64,000 nt of DNA from Helicobacter suis (GTDB lineage: Bacteria; Campylobacterota; Campylobacteria; Campylobacterales; Helicobacteraceae). Position 1 is the first letter of the stretch, and every line of letters begins with the position of its first letter. The stretch spans positions 62,001 to 126,000 of the forward strand of contig NZ_CABIKE010000002.1 in assembly GCF_902196135.1 (NCBI RefSeq). The letters run 5' to 3'. This document shows, piece by piece, positions 18,876 through 27,647 of this stretch. Under the pieces are notes generated by a model. That model saw only the letters and a list, made by a program, of their open reading frames with translations. It was not told where the DNA came from and made no database searches. A program made the position numbers and the translations under genes.

Positions 18876-19236
18876 GGGTTGAGATAAAAAATTATGCAAA
18901 CGGGTAAAAAGCTTAAAAATTTTATAAAGGGGCAGAGTAATTAGGTGTTTGTCTAAAACAACGCCTTTGTCTCTAATGCCAAAAGGTGTTTTATCCCTTA
19001 TCGCCCCTATGAAAACAGCAACTATACCAAAAACCTCAAGCCTTGACTTACCCACTGCGCGCTAAAGCCCCTAGATTGCTAAGCAGATAGCTATAAGGTT
19101 TTGTTATAACCGCCAGAGTAAAGGCCCAACTCTAAGAGTAGAGGCTACTAAAGTGCTACTAGCTAGCCTGTGAGACCTATCAATTCTCTAGCCTAAGCTA
19201 TGAGGAGTATGCCAAGTGCTTAATTAGAGCAAAGCT
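18876..19236. other. gene-poor stretch between convergent metK and a lipoprotein gene
   Basis: 361 bases without a credible gene. A possible terminator for metK lies at 18960-18990 (AACGCCTTT pairing with AAAGGTGTT, loop of 13, then a few T). Repeat copy A occupies 19078-19212. A 65-codon minus-strand frame (18858-19055) overlaps the metK end and has no ribosome site, so I do not call it. Confidence 0.6.
19078..19212 (+). repeat. interspersed intergenic repeat, copy A
   Basis: About 135 bases similar to copy B at 56734-56875. Shared blocks in the same order are GCTAAG.AGAT, AAGGTTTTGT, AACCGCCAGAG, GAGTA.AGGCT, GCTAGCCT, and AAGCTATG..GGAGTATGC. Both copies lie in the same orientation, at the 3' ends of convergent genes and next to a small lipoprotein gene. 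Nature unknown: a structured RNA, a degenerate mobile element or a decayed gene are all possible. Confidence 0.65.
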
Positions 19237-19617
19237 TTAATCTTTAGCCCGCGCATAACCCTGTACTTTTACACACTTGCTCCCAAGGAAAAACAAATAG
19301 CGGGGTAAAGGCCAGCTTTCTAGGGTTACGGTGGTGTTGATAAGTTCCCCCTCACTTTTGCCTAAACTTTTAGCGTAAGCATCAGCTTGATCTTGTGCTT
19401 GTTGTATGGCCTCTTTTTTGAGATTTTCTATCCCTTTTTTGCTATAGGGCCAAATAGGCCACATTTTTTGCTTGTTGCAGCTATATCCATGAATGGGTTT
19501 TACCTGTCCAGTAGTGGGCTGGCCTGGATTGATGCTAGCAACCTTAGAACAGCCTAAAATGAAAAAGGTGCTAACTATCCCTATCCCACCCCATTTGATC
19601 AGAGAAGAACTAAACAT
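19237..19617 (-). CDS. small lipoprotein, unknown function
   Basis: A 126-residue protein with a signal peptide ending in a lipobox (ILGC, Cys about 23), so it is probably anchored in the envelope. The mature part has a charged helical stretch (EAIQQAQDQADAY) and two further cysteines, and ends in GYARAKD. I do not recognise the family. Its 3' end faces repeat copy A, and tRNA-Ala lies 42 bases upstream on the same strand, so it may be read through from the tRNA promoter. Confidence 0.75.
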   Translation of the reverse strand: MFSSSLIKWGGIGIVSTFFILGCSKVASINPGQPTTGQVKPIHGYSCNKQKMWPIWPYSKKGIENLKKEAIQQAQDQADAYAKSLGKSEGELINTTVTLESWPLPRYLFFLGSKCVKVQGYARAKD

Positions 19618-19659
19618 AAAAACCCCCTATAAAGATTTCTATTGATAAGACTTCTAAAT

Positions 19660-19736
19660 TGGTGGAGTGTAGGGGGATCGAACCCCTGACCTCAACGCTG
19701 CCAGCGTTGCGCTCTCCCAAACTGAGCTAACACCCC
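19660..19736 (-). tRNA. tRNA-Ala (GGC)
   Basis: Minus-strand cloverleaf with acceptor GGGGTGT pairing ACACTCC (one G-T), anticodon arm CAACG-CTGGCAG-CGTTG (anticodon GGC), a standard TTCGATC T-loop and encoded CCA. It lies between plsC and the lipoprotein gene on the same strand. Confidence 0.96.
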
Positions 19737-19750
19737 AACAAGAAATGTGC

Positions 19751-19779
19751 ATTCTAACATGCCTAAACATAAAAAGCAA
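19751..19779 (-). promoter_or_regulatory. promoter of tRNA-Ala
   Basis: On the minus strand TTGCTT (19779-19774), a 17-base spacer, then TAGAAT (19756-19751). The expected start near 19744 is about 8 bases before the tRNA. Confidence 0.65.
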
Positions 19780-19783
19780 TAAA

Positions 19784-20479
19784 TTAGCTAAGCAGTTCTT
19801 GATAATGCTTGGTATATTCTGCTTGCATATACGCCTCTAAGTCTTGATACCAATTTGTGCTTAAATCTGGTTCAAAGGCCTTTAAAAGCACCATGCGCAG
19901 GTGTGTGGCATGCGACTCTAAAGGTTTGGTGTTAAAAATTCTACGGGTGTTTAATAATAAAATAGGCTGGATTTTAAGCTGGAGTTTTTCGGCTAAAACC
20001 CTAGCCCCCGGTTTAAAGGGTAAAAACGCCCCCTCACCTCTGCCGCGCGTGCCTTCTGGAAAGATCACCAGCGGACGCCCTTGATCTAATTTTTCTTTGG
20101 CAATTTTGATTAAAGAGGCTAAACCTCTTCTATCGTCTCGATCAATTAAAATCATTTCAGGGGTTTTAAGCGCGTAGCCATAATAGGGAATGTCGCCTAG
20201 CTCTTTTTTAGCAATCCAGCAAATATTACTAGGGTGGTAGGCCTCTAAACAGATAATATCAATGATGCTTTGGTGGTTGAGTACGATTAAACTAGCGCTA
20301 GTATCAAATTCGCCTATTGTCTCTAAAGGCGAGCCCATTAAAAAGAAGAAAGAACGGCACCATTTGCGAGTCCGGCGTGAATTGTTATGTTTGCGGGTAA
20401 GAAAATTCATTAGAATAATAAAGCCAAGCCCTAATCCTACCACCAAAAGCGCATAAATTCCGCGTATCTTACTCCACAT
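19784..20479 (-). CDS. plsC: 1-acyl-sn-glycerol-3-phosphate acyltransferase
   Basis: Adds the second acyl chain in phosphatidic acid synthesis at the inner membrane. The 231-residue protein has one N-terminal membrane helix (about 7-26), the catalytic HX4D motif as NHQSIID, and FPEGTRGRGEG, which binds the glycerol phosphate. Its start overlaps the stop of the upstream BatD-like gene by 11 bases. The plsC-(BatD-like)-ctpA order matches H. pylori. Confidence 0.95.
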   Translation of the reverse strand: MWSKIRGIYALLVVGLGLGFIILMNFLTRKHNNSRRTRKWCRSFFFLMGSPLETIGEFDTSASLIVLNHQSIIDIICLEAYHPSNICWIAKKELGDIPYYGYALKTPEMILIDRDDRRGLASLIKIAKEKLDQGRPLVIFPEGTRGRGEGAFLPFKPGARVLAEKLQLKIQPILLLNTRRIFNTKPLESHATHLRMVLLKAFEPDLSTNWYQDLEAYMQAEYTKHYQELLS

Positions 20480-21563
20480 CTTCTTTTTTCACCCAGCCTA
20501 TTTTTTCATCATTGGTCATAATTTTATAATACTTAGCATGCGAACCGATGATTTTTACATGTAAAACTTGCTGTGGAGTGGCTAGTAAAGTAGAATTTTC
20601 TGTAGGTAAAATTTTAATTTCTGATCGCGCTTTTAAAAGCCCGTTGCGGTAGGTAGAAAAGATATTAAACAACAACACACCTAGTAAAATCACAGCAAAA
20701 AATAGGGTGGTTTTTTTATAGGAAGTAAGAAAGCAAAGTATTAGCATCACCAGCAACAAAAAGATTAAAAACAAATTAGAAAAGAGTAATAAATTATTTT
20801 TAGGCTTGAGGTTACTTTGTGTACTCACACTCTCATCAATAGGAATGAGAGAAAAATGCAATTCCTTAAACTGCTCCTCTTGTAAAGAAAAATAATTAAA
20901 GGAAAGAGCTTGCATATTTTTAGGCAAAATGCAGTAATAAACCCCGCTAGAATGATTCGCTCCAAAATGCGTGCTTTCAAATCCCTGTTTGATACTCCCT
21001 GCAATTTTAAAATCCTCTAAATTCGCTCCTTTACTTTCTATTTCAAAGACTAAGATATTATGGGTGCTATCATACTCTTTAACCTTATAACCTATGATCT
21101 TAAAATCACGCGCAACCACCCCGACATAATTAGGGTGTAAAGAGAGATCAACTACTTGTAAGGGGATACTAGGCGCGCTAGAGCTATCTACATAACCTTG
21201 ATCTTTAACAAAAGCACTCACTTTAAGCTCAGGGATTATCGCTTGAGTTCCCATTACCTTATAAGTATAAGTTGCACTAAAAGTATCATTGCCTAAAGCT
21301 TTCCAAGTAGGCGTAAAATTAAGGCGTTTGAGTTGTTTAGAGTCTGGGATTTTAGAGAGTTCAGCGCCTAAAAATTTAGCTTGCGGGAAAAGTAAAAAAC
21401 TATACTGCACAGAAACACTTTGCCCCACATACACAGGCTTACTACTCAGTTCTTGTAAATTTAACACCTTGAGATAAATAACCTTAGCCTTAGGCTCTTC
21501 CTCTGCTTGTAAACCTAATAAGAAAACTAAAAACCCTAAAATATAGCCTATAAAATGCCTCAC
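20469..21563 (-). CDS. BatD-like membrane protein with C-terminal SH3-type domain
   Basis: Envelope protein of unknown exact role. It has an N-terminal signal/anchor, a periplasmic beta-rich region with a BatD-like VYVGQSVSVQYSF segment, two membrane helices in the last third (about 265-285 and 290-308 from this start) and a C-terminal bacterial SH3-like end (YYKIMTNDEKIGWVKKEDVE). The start is uncertain: I use the GTG at 21563, 10 bases after the ctpA stop; the frame stays open to 21635 inside ctpA. The matching position in H. pylori holds a hypothetical protein. Overlap with plsC suggests coupling. Confidence 0.7.
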   Translation of the reverse strand: MRHFIGYILGFLVFLLGLQAEEEPKAKVIYLKVLNLQELSSKPVYVGQSVSVQYSFLLFPQAKFLGAELSKIPDSKQLKRLNFTPTWKALGNDTFSATYTYKVMGTQAIIPELKVSAFVKDQGYVDSSSAPSIPLQVVDLSLHPNYVGVVARDFKIIGYKVKEYDSTHNILVFEIESKGANLEDFKIAGSIKQGFESTHFGANHSSGVYYCILPKNMQALSFNYFSLQEEQFKELHFSLIPIDESVSTQSNLKPKNNLLLFSNLFLIFLLLVMLILCFLTSYKKTTLFFAVILLGVLLFNIFSTYRNGLLKARSEIKILPTENSTLLATPQQVLHVKIIGSHAKYYKIMTNDEKIGWVKKEDVE

Positions 21564-21573
21564 CCCTATTTTT

Positions 21574-22950
21574 TTACTTATGAGCGCTCTCTTTCTTAGT
21601 AGCCATGAGAATATCCCATACCTTAAGGGTGTCAATTGCGACTTTAAGCTGAATATCCGCGTTGATGTCTTTAAGCGTGATTGCCTTTTCCTCTTTATTC
21701 TCTTTTTTGCCCGGCACAGGTTTTTTATTATCCTTTTTGGTGTTTAACTCTTGGAGTTCTTGTTGCAAATGGTGTTTTAAGTCTGCTTCTTTCAAACTAA
21801 ACTTACTCCCATCTTGGGGTACACTGCCCGGATAAATTAAAATATCTGGTTTGATCCCAACTGCTTGAATAGTACGCCCACTGGGCAAATAATAGCGGGC
21901 AATGGTGATTTTAATAGCCTCGTCTCTACCTATAGGGAAAGTGGTTTGTACACTACCCTTACCAAAGGTGTCTTCACCAATGATAATCGCCCTTTTGTGA
22001 TCTTGCAGCGCACCTGAAACAATCTCGCTTGCACTAGCTGTACCGGCATTGACTAGTACGGCAATAGGCAAGTTAGGATAAGGGGCTCTGCCATTGGCGC
22101 GGTATTCAATGTCTTCAGATTTAATACGCCCCTTTTGCGACACAATGATGCCATGCTTGATAAAGAGATTGGAAAGATCAATAGCTTGGTTGAGTAATCC
22201 CCCCGGATTAGAGCGCAAATCTAGCACAATTCCTTGTAAATTTTTAGCCTTGTTAAGTTCGCTAAGCACGCCCTTAACCACATTGCGATCAAAGGAATTA
22301 ACCCGTACATATAAAAAGTTTGTGCCCTCAATTTTTTTAGCGTGTACGGATTTGATTTTAATGATGTCACGGATCATTTTGATAATAATAGGCTTGGGTT
22401 CGGATTTACGCACAATGGTAAGTTCAATAGGGGTTTTAGGCTTGCCTCGCATTAAATTAACAGCATTATCAATACTCATGTTAAGCGTGCTCTCTTGGTT
22501 GATTTTCAAAATCACATCTCCAGCTTTAATCCCAGCTTTAAAGGCGGGTGTGTCATCTAGGGGGGCAATCACGGTGAGCGCGCCATCGCGGATTCCAACC
22601 GTGATACCTAGCCCTCCAAATTCACCCTCTGTTTGGGCTCTAAAATCCCTAAATTTTTTAGCCGTTAAATAAGACGAGTGGGCATCTAAATTACTCAAAA
22701 GCCCGTCAATGGCCTTATCTACAATATCATTAATGCTCACCTGATCTACATAGTAGCGCTCAATTTGCTCTACCACGCTAGAAAATTTCTTTAAAGCATT
22801 GAGGCGTTCAGCAGTGGTGGGTTTGCTATTTTTTTTAAAGCTTCTTGCATGTGTGGGGGTAACCTGAGCCACTTCTTGTTGCAGATTATGGGCTACCAGC
22901 CACACGCTTAAAATAGACGACACAACCCCCATTGTAAAATACTTGTTCAT
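21574..22950 (-). CDS. ctpA: carboxyl-terminal processing protease (S41 family)
   Basis: Periplasmic serine protease that trims C-termini of envelope proteins. In order: a signal anchor (about 8-25), an N-terminal helical region, a PDZ domain (about 105-185; GGLGITVGIRDG) and the catalytic core with the Ser in NAGTASASEIVSG and the Lys in GKGSVQT. A Lys-rich linker follows. 458 residues, normal length. The second of two tandem ATGs (22950) has the better distance from an AAGGGA site; 22953 is also possible. First gene of the ctpA-(BatD-like)-plsC operon. Confidence 0.94.
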   Translation of the reverse strand: MNKYFTMGVVSSILSVWLVAHNLQQEVAQVTPTHARSFKKNSKPTTAERLNALKKFSSVVEQIERYYVDQVSINDIVDKAIDGLLSNLDAHSSYLTAKKFRDFRAQTEGEFGGLGITVGIRDGALTVIAPLDDTPAFKAGIKAGDVILKINQESTLNMSIDNAVNLMRGKPKTPIELTIVRKSEPKPIIIKMIRDIIKIKSVHAKKIEGTNFLYVRVNSFDRNVVKGVLSELNKAKNLQGIVLDLRSNPGGLLNQAIDLSNLFIKHGIIVSQKGRIKSEDIEYRANGRAPYPNLPIAVLVNAGTASASEIVSGALQDHKRAIIIGEDTFGKGSVQTTFPIGRDEAIKITIARYYLPSGRTIQAVGIKPDILIYPGSVPQDGSKFSLKEADLKHHLQQELQELNTKKDNKKPVPGKKENKEEKAITLKDINADIQLKVAIDTLKVWDILMATKKESAHK

Positions 22951-23089
22951 CATTTCCCTTATCTAATTATTCGCGTTAAAGCCGCCATTTTATCTAAAAA
23001 TGCGTGATTTTACAATCTAAACTTTATTTTAGTCTGTATTAAACTCCTGCCCACTATAATCGCTAAAACCCAACCCTTAAGGTTATTAT

Positions 23090-24163
23090 TTGGAGTCTTT
23101 GCAACTCTACCAGAGTGTTTTGCATTTTTTTCTTGATCCAACCCAAACTCTTCTCTCTAATTTAGGGACTCAGATTTTAGAGTTGCCACAATTTTCCTTA
23201 TTTTGTAATCTTTGCATGGTTTTAGCCTTGATGTTATGGGCTTATCAAAGGATGCGCGCTTTAGACTTTTTTAAGTGGAAAACCCTTTTTGATCTAGCCT
23301 CTTTTGCCCTCTTTTTCACCCTTTTTAATTATGCAATCCACCACCCACAAGATTTTTACACAGAACTTAAACACCTCATCTTTTACCCGGCTAATACCCT
23401 AACAGAGCTTATCCATGCAAGTTTAAAGGCATCTGCATCTACTCTTAATTTAGAAGAAACCCATTTAGATTTAGAATTTCTGATCAATCAAAATTTCCAC
23501 ACCCTTGTTTTACTCATCAGCCAAATTAAGCCTATCAACTCAGAAACCCTTATTTCTGTTATGCTCATTTTAGCCCTTGTTATATCTCAAGGGATTCTTC
23601 TTATCTATATTCTAGCTTTAACTCTAATGGTCTCTATTGAGCTGTATTTATGGCTAGCTTTGGCTATTTTTATCTTGCCACTTGGATTATTTGGTTTGCG
23701 CCTATTAGGGCTTTATTTTAAAAAGTGTTTGGTTTTAAGCTTTTATCAGCCCCTCATCATTCTTATAGCCTTTTATAACGCTAAAATCCTTACTACCCTC
23801 ATTACAAATATTCCACCCACTCCCTTACAATCTCCACCCCCCTCACTCATAGAAAACTATTTTATTTTAATTGCCAGCACCCTTTTAACGCTCTTTTTAA
23901 CCAAGAGAGTCCCTATTTTTATCAACGGGCTTTTTGGCACTAAGGGTTGGTTAGCAGATCTAGCCACTATTAGCACAGCTAGTAAAAACTTAGTACTCCA
24001 CCACACCCAAAGCCTATTAACCTCCTTTGTATCCTCTGATACAACAAAACACGCCACCCACACAGTTACACAAGAAAATTTAAAACAAGAACCCTCTTTT
24101 AGCATACAAACCCTCTCAACCGCACAAATCCAGATTCAAAACGCCTCTAAGGAACATCTATGA
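23090..24163 (+). CDS. comB6: VirB6/TrbL-like membrane channel protein, probable ComB6
   Basis: A very hydrophobic 357-residue protein with at least five to six membrane segments (about 38-52, 66-80, 155-190, 192-212, 220-245, 262-280) and a polar C-terminal tail, the layout of VirB6/TrbL. I call it ComB6 because the next gene, overlapping by ATGA, encodes a ComB7-like lipoprotein; in H. pylori these belong to the DNA-uptake type IV apparatus. The start is a TTG at 23090 with a TAAGG site. The rest of the comB set (comB8-10) is not in the window. Confidence 0.65.
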   Translation: MESLQLYQSVLHFFLDPTQTLLSNLGTQILELPQFSLFCNLCMVLALMLWAYQRMRALDFFKWKTLFDLASFALFFTLFNYAIHHPQDFYTELKHLIFYPANTLTELIHASLKASASTLNLEETHLDLEFLINQNFHTLVLLISQIKPINSETLISVMLILALVISQGILLIYILALTLMVSIELYLWLALAIFILPLGLFGLRLLGLYFKKCLVLSFYQPLIILIAFYNAKILTTLITNIPPTPLQSPPPSLIENYFILIASTLLTLFLTKRVPIFINGLFGTKGWLADLATISTASKNLVLHHTQSLLTSFVSSDTTKHATHTVTQENLKQEPSFSIQTLSTAQIQIQNASKEHL

Positions 24164-24288
24164 AAATTTCTTTTCTCTTATTCTTAACTATCACCTTACA
24201 CGCCTGTAGCAGTAAATTCCATGAAATGCAAAAAAGCCCCTGTGCTTTTAAAAATTTAAAGACACAAAAAGTACTAGTTTTAACTTAA
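24160..24288 (+). CDS. comB7: ComB7-like competence lipoprotein
   Basis: A 42-residue open frame beginning ATG at 24160 (overlapping the comB6 stop as ATGA). It has a short signal peptide, lipobox LHAC with Cys at residue 16, then SSKFHEMQKSPC. The SKxHEMxKSPC pattern is what I recall of H. pylori ComB7, a VirB7-like lipoprotein that stabilises ComB9. A GGA site lies just upstream. The gene is short, but position and motif support it. Confidence 0.72.
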   Translation: MKISFLLFLTITLHACSSKFHEMQKSPCAFKNLKTQKVLVLT

Positions 24289-24397
24289 GCTTAATCTCAA
24301 GTTTCATTTACTTTTTGTTTTCTTTTCTACACTTACATACCCGTGCTGTTTCTCATAGAATTATTTTCAAGGTTGTCTTTATTATGAATTTATAAAG

Positions 24398-24403
24398 TAT
24401 ATT
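24398..24403 (+). promoter_or_regulatory. possible -10 box upstream of the exported protein gene
   Basis: TATATT at 24398-24403 in an AT-rich stretch, 21 bases before the ATG at 24425. A TTGTCT at 24373-24378 is spaced 19 bases upstream, longer than ideal. A separate promoter would uncouple this gene from comB6-comB7. Confidence 0.35.
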
Positions 24404-24424
24404 ATTTTTTATCCGGAGCACGCC

Positions 24425-25828
24425 ATGAATAAATGGATTTTAATCTCCCCCATTCTTGTTACAACTCTCTTTTCTAACCCTCCTTTGCCATCACCAGACA
24501 TTTCTTTCTTTTCAAAAACTCTCCATGAAAACCCAGAAGATTCAAGTATCAGTACTCTAATTTTAGATTTTAAAGACAAATGCAAATCCTGCGTATACAC
24601 CACGCCCATACAACAAAAAGGCTTGGCTTTTTTAGAAGCCCTTTTATCCTTAAATGTCCATGATAGAAATTTGATTAAACCTGTTAAACATTTGATTTTT
24701 TCTCTAGGTTTTGATCAAAGAGTAACCTCTGTTGTACAAACCAGTGCGGCTATGCAACTTGCACTCAAAATCTATACGATCACTAGCGCCCATTCAAGAG
24801 CGCTTGATAGACCCCTTTATAGACGCTTTACCCAGAGTTTTTTAGACTTTAAAGCCATGCTTTTACCCCAATTCATGCAAGTAGCTATCACACAATTAAT
24901 TTTCCCCTCTCCTCTCCCCTTTGCCACCAAAGCACTCATTGAAAAATTTAAAAGTGTGCAAAAACACATGCAAACCAATCCAAATGATTCTAATCTCAAG
25001 GTGGCCATGCAATCTCTTTTAGAGAGTATCCACACAAACACCGGATCAGCTCACGCCCAGATTCGATCGTATTTGCTTGCTAGCACCCTTAGATCTATTA
25101 CAGAGAGTTTATCTAATACCCCCTTTGATGATATCTGGTTAGAAACACCGGATTTAACCCTTTATACAAATCATATCTTACATGTTTACCACACCCTTTT
25201 AGCTCCCTCTAACCATAGTTTAGAGCGCTATTTAGAAACTTTCATGGTAGATAATGCCGATAATTCCCCCCACATCACCCATAAATTAGAACATGTTTAC
25301 CACCACCTAGAAAAGTTGAAGAGTCGCTATTTAAACCACACTTGTTTTACCCATGAACAAGCAATTATCCACGATCAACATAATTTATCCATGATTTTAA
25401 GAATTTTATACACCCTAGATCAAAACCCCCAAGTTAACACCACAATTAATAATATTTCAGATGTACTTGCCTGTTTAGCACTCTACCAAATGGTGCATAA
25501 CATTCCCCTATATGCTTTTATCAATAAAATTTTATACGGCGTGCGTAAAGCGCCCATGCTCTCTTTTGATCTCCCCCATTTTAAAGAACTTGAAGCCCAA
25601 ATTTTAACCTTAAAAAAGGCCTTAAGCATTGACGATCACTTACAAGCCGAAAAATCTTTAAGAATGTTAGTTTCACAAATCTCTAATTCTTATACCCGTG
25701 TGCGTACTTTTGAAACCAAACATGAATCCATTGAAGAGACTAATACCTATTACCGCGCGCTTAGAAGCCAGTTGATTGCCATTAACACCTCTATTCATGG
25801 ACCAAAGCTAAGTTTTAGTTATTTTTAA
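24425..25828 (+). CDS. exported protein of unknown function
   Basis: A 467-residue protein with an N-terminal signal peptide (hydrophobic about 4-17), one CxxC pair (CKSC about 58-61), a further cysteine pair later (about 302 and 337 region), and otherwise helical, His- and Leu-rich sequence without a recognisable domain. It has a CGGAGC-type ribosome site. It follows comB7 by 136 bases, where H. pylori has comB8, but it is about twice the length of ComB8 and does not resemble it. A link to DNA uptake is possible by position only. Its end overlaps the convergent nhaC end by 14 bases. Confidence 0.7.
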   Translation: MNKWILISPILVTTLFSNPPLPSPDISFFSKTLHENPEDSSISTLILDFKDKCKSCVYTTPIQQKGLAFLEALLSLNVHDRNLIKPVKHLIFSLGFDQRVTSVVQTSAAMQLALKIYTITSAHSRALDRPLYRRFTQSFLDFKAMLLPQFMQVAITQLIFPSPLPFATKALIEKFKSVQKHMQTNPNDSNLKVAMQSLLESIHTNTGSAHAQIRSYLLASTLRSITESLSNTPFDDIWLETPDLTLYTNHILHVYHTLLAPSNHSLERYLETFMVDNADNSPHITHKLEHVYHHLEKLKSRYLNHTCFTHEQAIIHDQHNLSMILRILYTLDQNPQVNTTINNISDVLACLALYQMVHNIPLYAFINKILYGVRKAPMLSFDLPHFKELEAQILTLKKALSIDDHLQAEKSLRMLVSQISNSYTRVRTFETKHESIEETNTYYRALRSQLIAINTSIHGPKLSFSYF

Positions 25829-27311
25829 ACATGCGCTTTAAACCATAAAACAGGGCTATTAAAAATAAAGCCCCCCCGATAAAGCCCACTATCTTAGAAA
25901 GGCTAAGGCTAGCGATGAGAAAAGCAAGCATGGCACAAACAGCTGTAAGGGTGGCGTAGGGTAATTGGGTTAAAAAGTGGCTTTGAACTGAACAACCTGC
26001 CCCAGTGGCTGATAAAATAGTTGTATCTGAAATAGGCGAGGCGTGATCGCCATAAACCGCCCCTGATAAAATCGCTGAAACCACCAGCACAATATCACCC
26101 CCCACCACACTCACCATTGCTGTACCAATAGGAAGCATGATCGCAAAAGCCCCCCAGCTAGTACCCGTGCTAAAAGCAATAAATCCTGAAATTAAAAATA
26201 AGAGCAAGGGCATGAGTAAAAACACGCCCTGAAAATGTGCGATCAAACTGGCTAAATACAACCCTGTTTGTAAATCATCTCTAATCATGGGACCAATTGC
26301 CCAAGCTAATACTAAAATTACAATCGCAGAGGCCATGCTTTTAAAGCCCTGATAGATCAAAGAAAAAAGGCTATTTGGTGGTAGATAGCGCCAAGCTAGA
26401 AAGAGACAAAAGATTAAAGAAATAATCCCGCCTACAAAGAGAGAAAGCGCGCTATTAATATGGCCTAAAATGTCTAAAAAATCTTTATGAACACTCCCTA
26501 CATAGCCTGTATAAAACATTAAAATCGTGGTACTCACAAGGAGCATAGCAATGCTTAAGAGTAAAATAGAAAGAGGGGCTTGTTTAAAGGGTTGGATTTT
26601 TGTATCCTGCACGCCTACATTTTGGTATTTTTGCATGGCCGGTAGGTTGATTTGCCAAAGAATGGTTAAAAACACAGCTAAAAGCGCAAACCACGCATAA
26701 TAATTACTCAGCGTACTTTTAAGTAGTAAAGCAAAACCCTCTTTAAGCAAGGGCGAGCCTTCATTTTGCATCACCCCTACGATATAAGCCCCCCAACTAG
26801 AAAGCGGCACAAGCAAACACACAGGCGCTGATGTTGAATCAATAATATAGGCTAAACGCTCACGGCTTGATCTATGCGCATCATTTAGGGTTTTACTAAT
26901 TTGGCCTACAATTAAGGCGTTAAAATAATCATCAATGAAAATCACAATCCCGGCAATTAATGCAATGCCCTCTGATTGGCGCGCGCTTTGCACATGGTTT
27001 TTAGCCCAACGCACAAAAGAGTTAATCGCCCCGCTGCTAGCAATAATCTGGCTTAAAATCCCTAGCAAAATTAAAAAGCCAAAGACATACAGACTATTTA
27101 AATTAGGGATTAGGCCTTGTGATTGCTTGTGATAAAACACGGCGCTAATTTTTGTATAAAGATAAATCACAAGGCTAGAAAGATGCCCATCTGTAAGCAA
27201 TAAAGCGCCTAAAACCATGCCGCTAAAAAGCGCAAGGGCAACTCTACGCGTAAAAATCACCATAGCAATCACAAAAAGAGGCACAAGCAAACTTAAGGGA
27301 GAATGTCCCAA
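25815..27311 (-). CDS. nhaC: Na+/H+ antiporter, NhaC family
   Basis: Inner-membrane antiporter of 498 residues with about 11-12 hydrophobic segments. Family-like blocks include FIDDYFNALIVGQI (acidic residues in a membrane region), STSAPVCLLVPLSSWG and FSTGTSWGAFAIMLPIG. It would export Na+ (or exchange other solutes) against protons. The specific substrate is not proven; some NhaC-type proteins exchange malate or arginine. The tRNA-Ser gene lies 19 bases upstream on the same strand, so tRNA read-through could contribute to its expression. Confidence 0.85.
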   Translation of the reverse strand: MGHSPLSLLVPLFVIAMVIFTRRVALALFSGMVLGALLLTDGHLSSLVIYLYTKISAVFYHKQSQGLIPNLNSLYVFGFLILLGILSQIIASSGAINSFVRWAKNHVQSARQSEGIALIAGIVIFIDDYFNALIVGQISKTLNDAHRSSRERLAYIIDSTSAPVCLLVPLSSWGAYIVGVMQNEGSPLLKEGFALLLKSTLSNYYAWFALLAVFLTILWQINLPAMQKYQNVGVQDTKIQPFKQAPLSILLLSIAMLLVSTTILMFYTGYVGSVHKDFLDILGHINSALSLFVGGIISLIFCLFLAWRYLPPNSLFSLIYQGFKSMASAIVILVLAWAIGPMIRDDLQTGLYLASLIAHFQGVFLLMPLLLFLISGFIAFSTGTSWGAFAIMLPIGTAMVSVVGGDIVLVVSAILSGAVYGDHASPISDTTILSATGAGCSVQSHFLTQLPYATLTAVCAMLAFLIASLSLSKIVGFIGGALFLIALFYGLKRMFKNN

Positions 27312-27330
27312 GAAATTCCTTAAGAGAATG

Positions 27331-27418
27331 TGGCCGGGAGAGAGGGATTTGAACCCCCGGAGGTATGACCCTCAACGGTTTTCAAGACCGCCGCTTTCAA
27401 CCGCTCAGCCATCTCCCG
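27331..27418 (-). tRNA. tRNA-Ser (TGA)
   Basis: Minus-strand class II tRNA: acceptor CGGGAGA pairing TCTCCCG, anticodon loop CTTGAAA (anticodon TGA), long variable arm, standard T-loop, followed by GCCA. Confidence 0.95.
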
Positions 27419-27439
27419 CTAAGTTAAAAAGTTAAATTT

Positions 27440-27514
27440 TGGAGGCGACGCCCGGATTTGAACCGGGGAATCAAGGTTTTGCAGACCCATGCCTTACCAC
27501 TTGGCTACGTCGCC
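27440..27514 (-). tRNA. tRNA-Cys (GCA)
   Basis: Minus-strand cloverleaf with acceptor GGCGACG pairing CGTCGCC, anticodon loop CTGCAAA (anticodon GCA) and TCCA end. The anticodon stem is slightly weak: one G-T pair and a T-T apposition at its outer end. Confidence 0.93.
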
Positions 27515-27515
27515 A

Positions 27516-27602
27516 TGGTGCCCAAAGCCGGACTTGAACCGGCACGGTATTGCTACCGAGGGATTTTAAGTCCCTTGTGTCTACCTATTCCACCACCTGG
27601 GC
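27516..27602 (-). tRNA. tRNA-Leu (TAA)
   Basis: Minus-strand class II tRNA: acceptor GCCCAGG pairing TTTGGGC with two G-T pairs, anticodon arm AGGGA-CTTAAAA-TCCCT (anticodon TAA), long variable arm and encoded CCA. One base separates it from tRNA-Cys. Confidence 0.95.
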
Positions 27603-27647
27603 AAACAAACGCGGGCGCTATCTGCCCGGCATTTTGGAAGCTAACGA

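Noticed and set aside
18858-19055. 65-codon minus-strand frame after metK
   Set aside because: Overlaps the metK end, has no ribosome site and contains a likely terminator hairpin; no family recognised.
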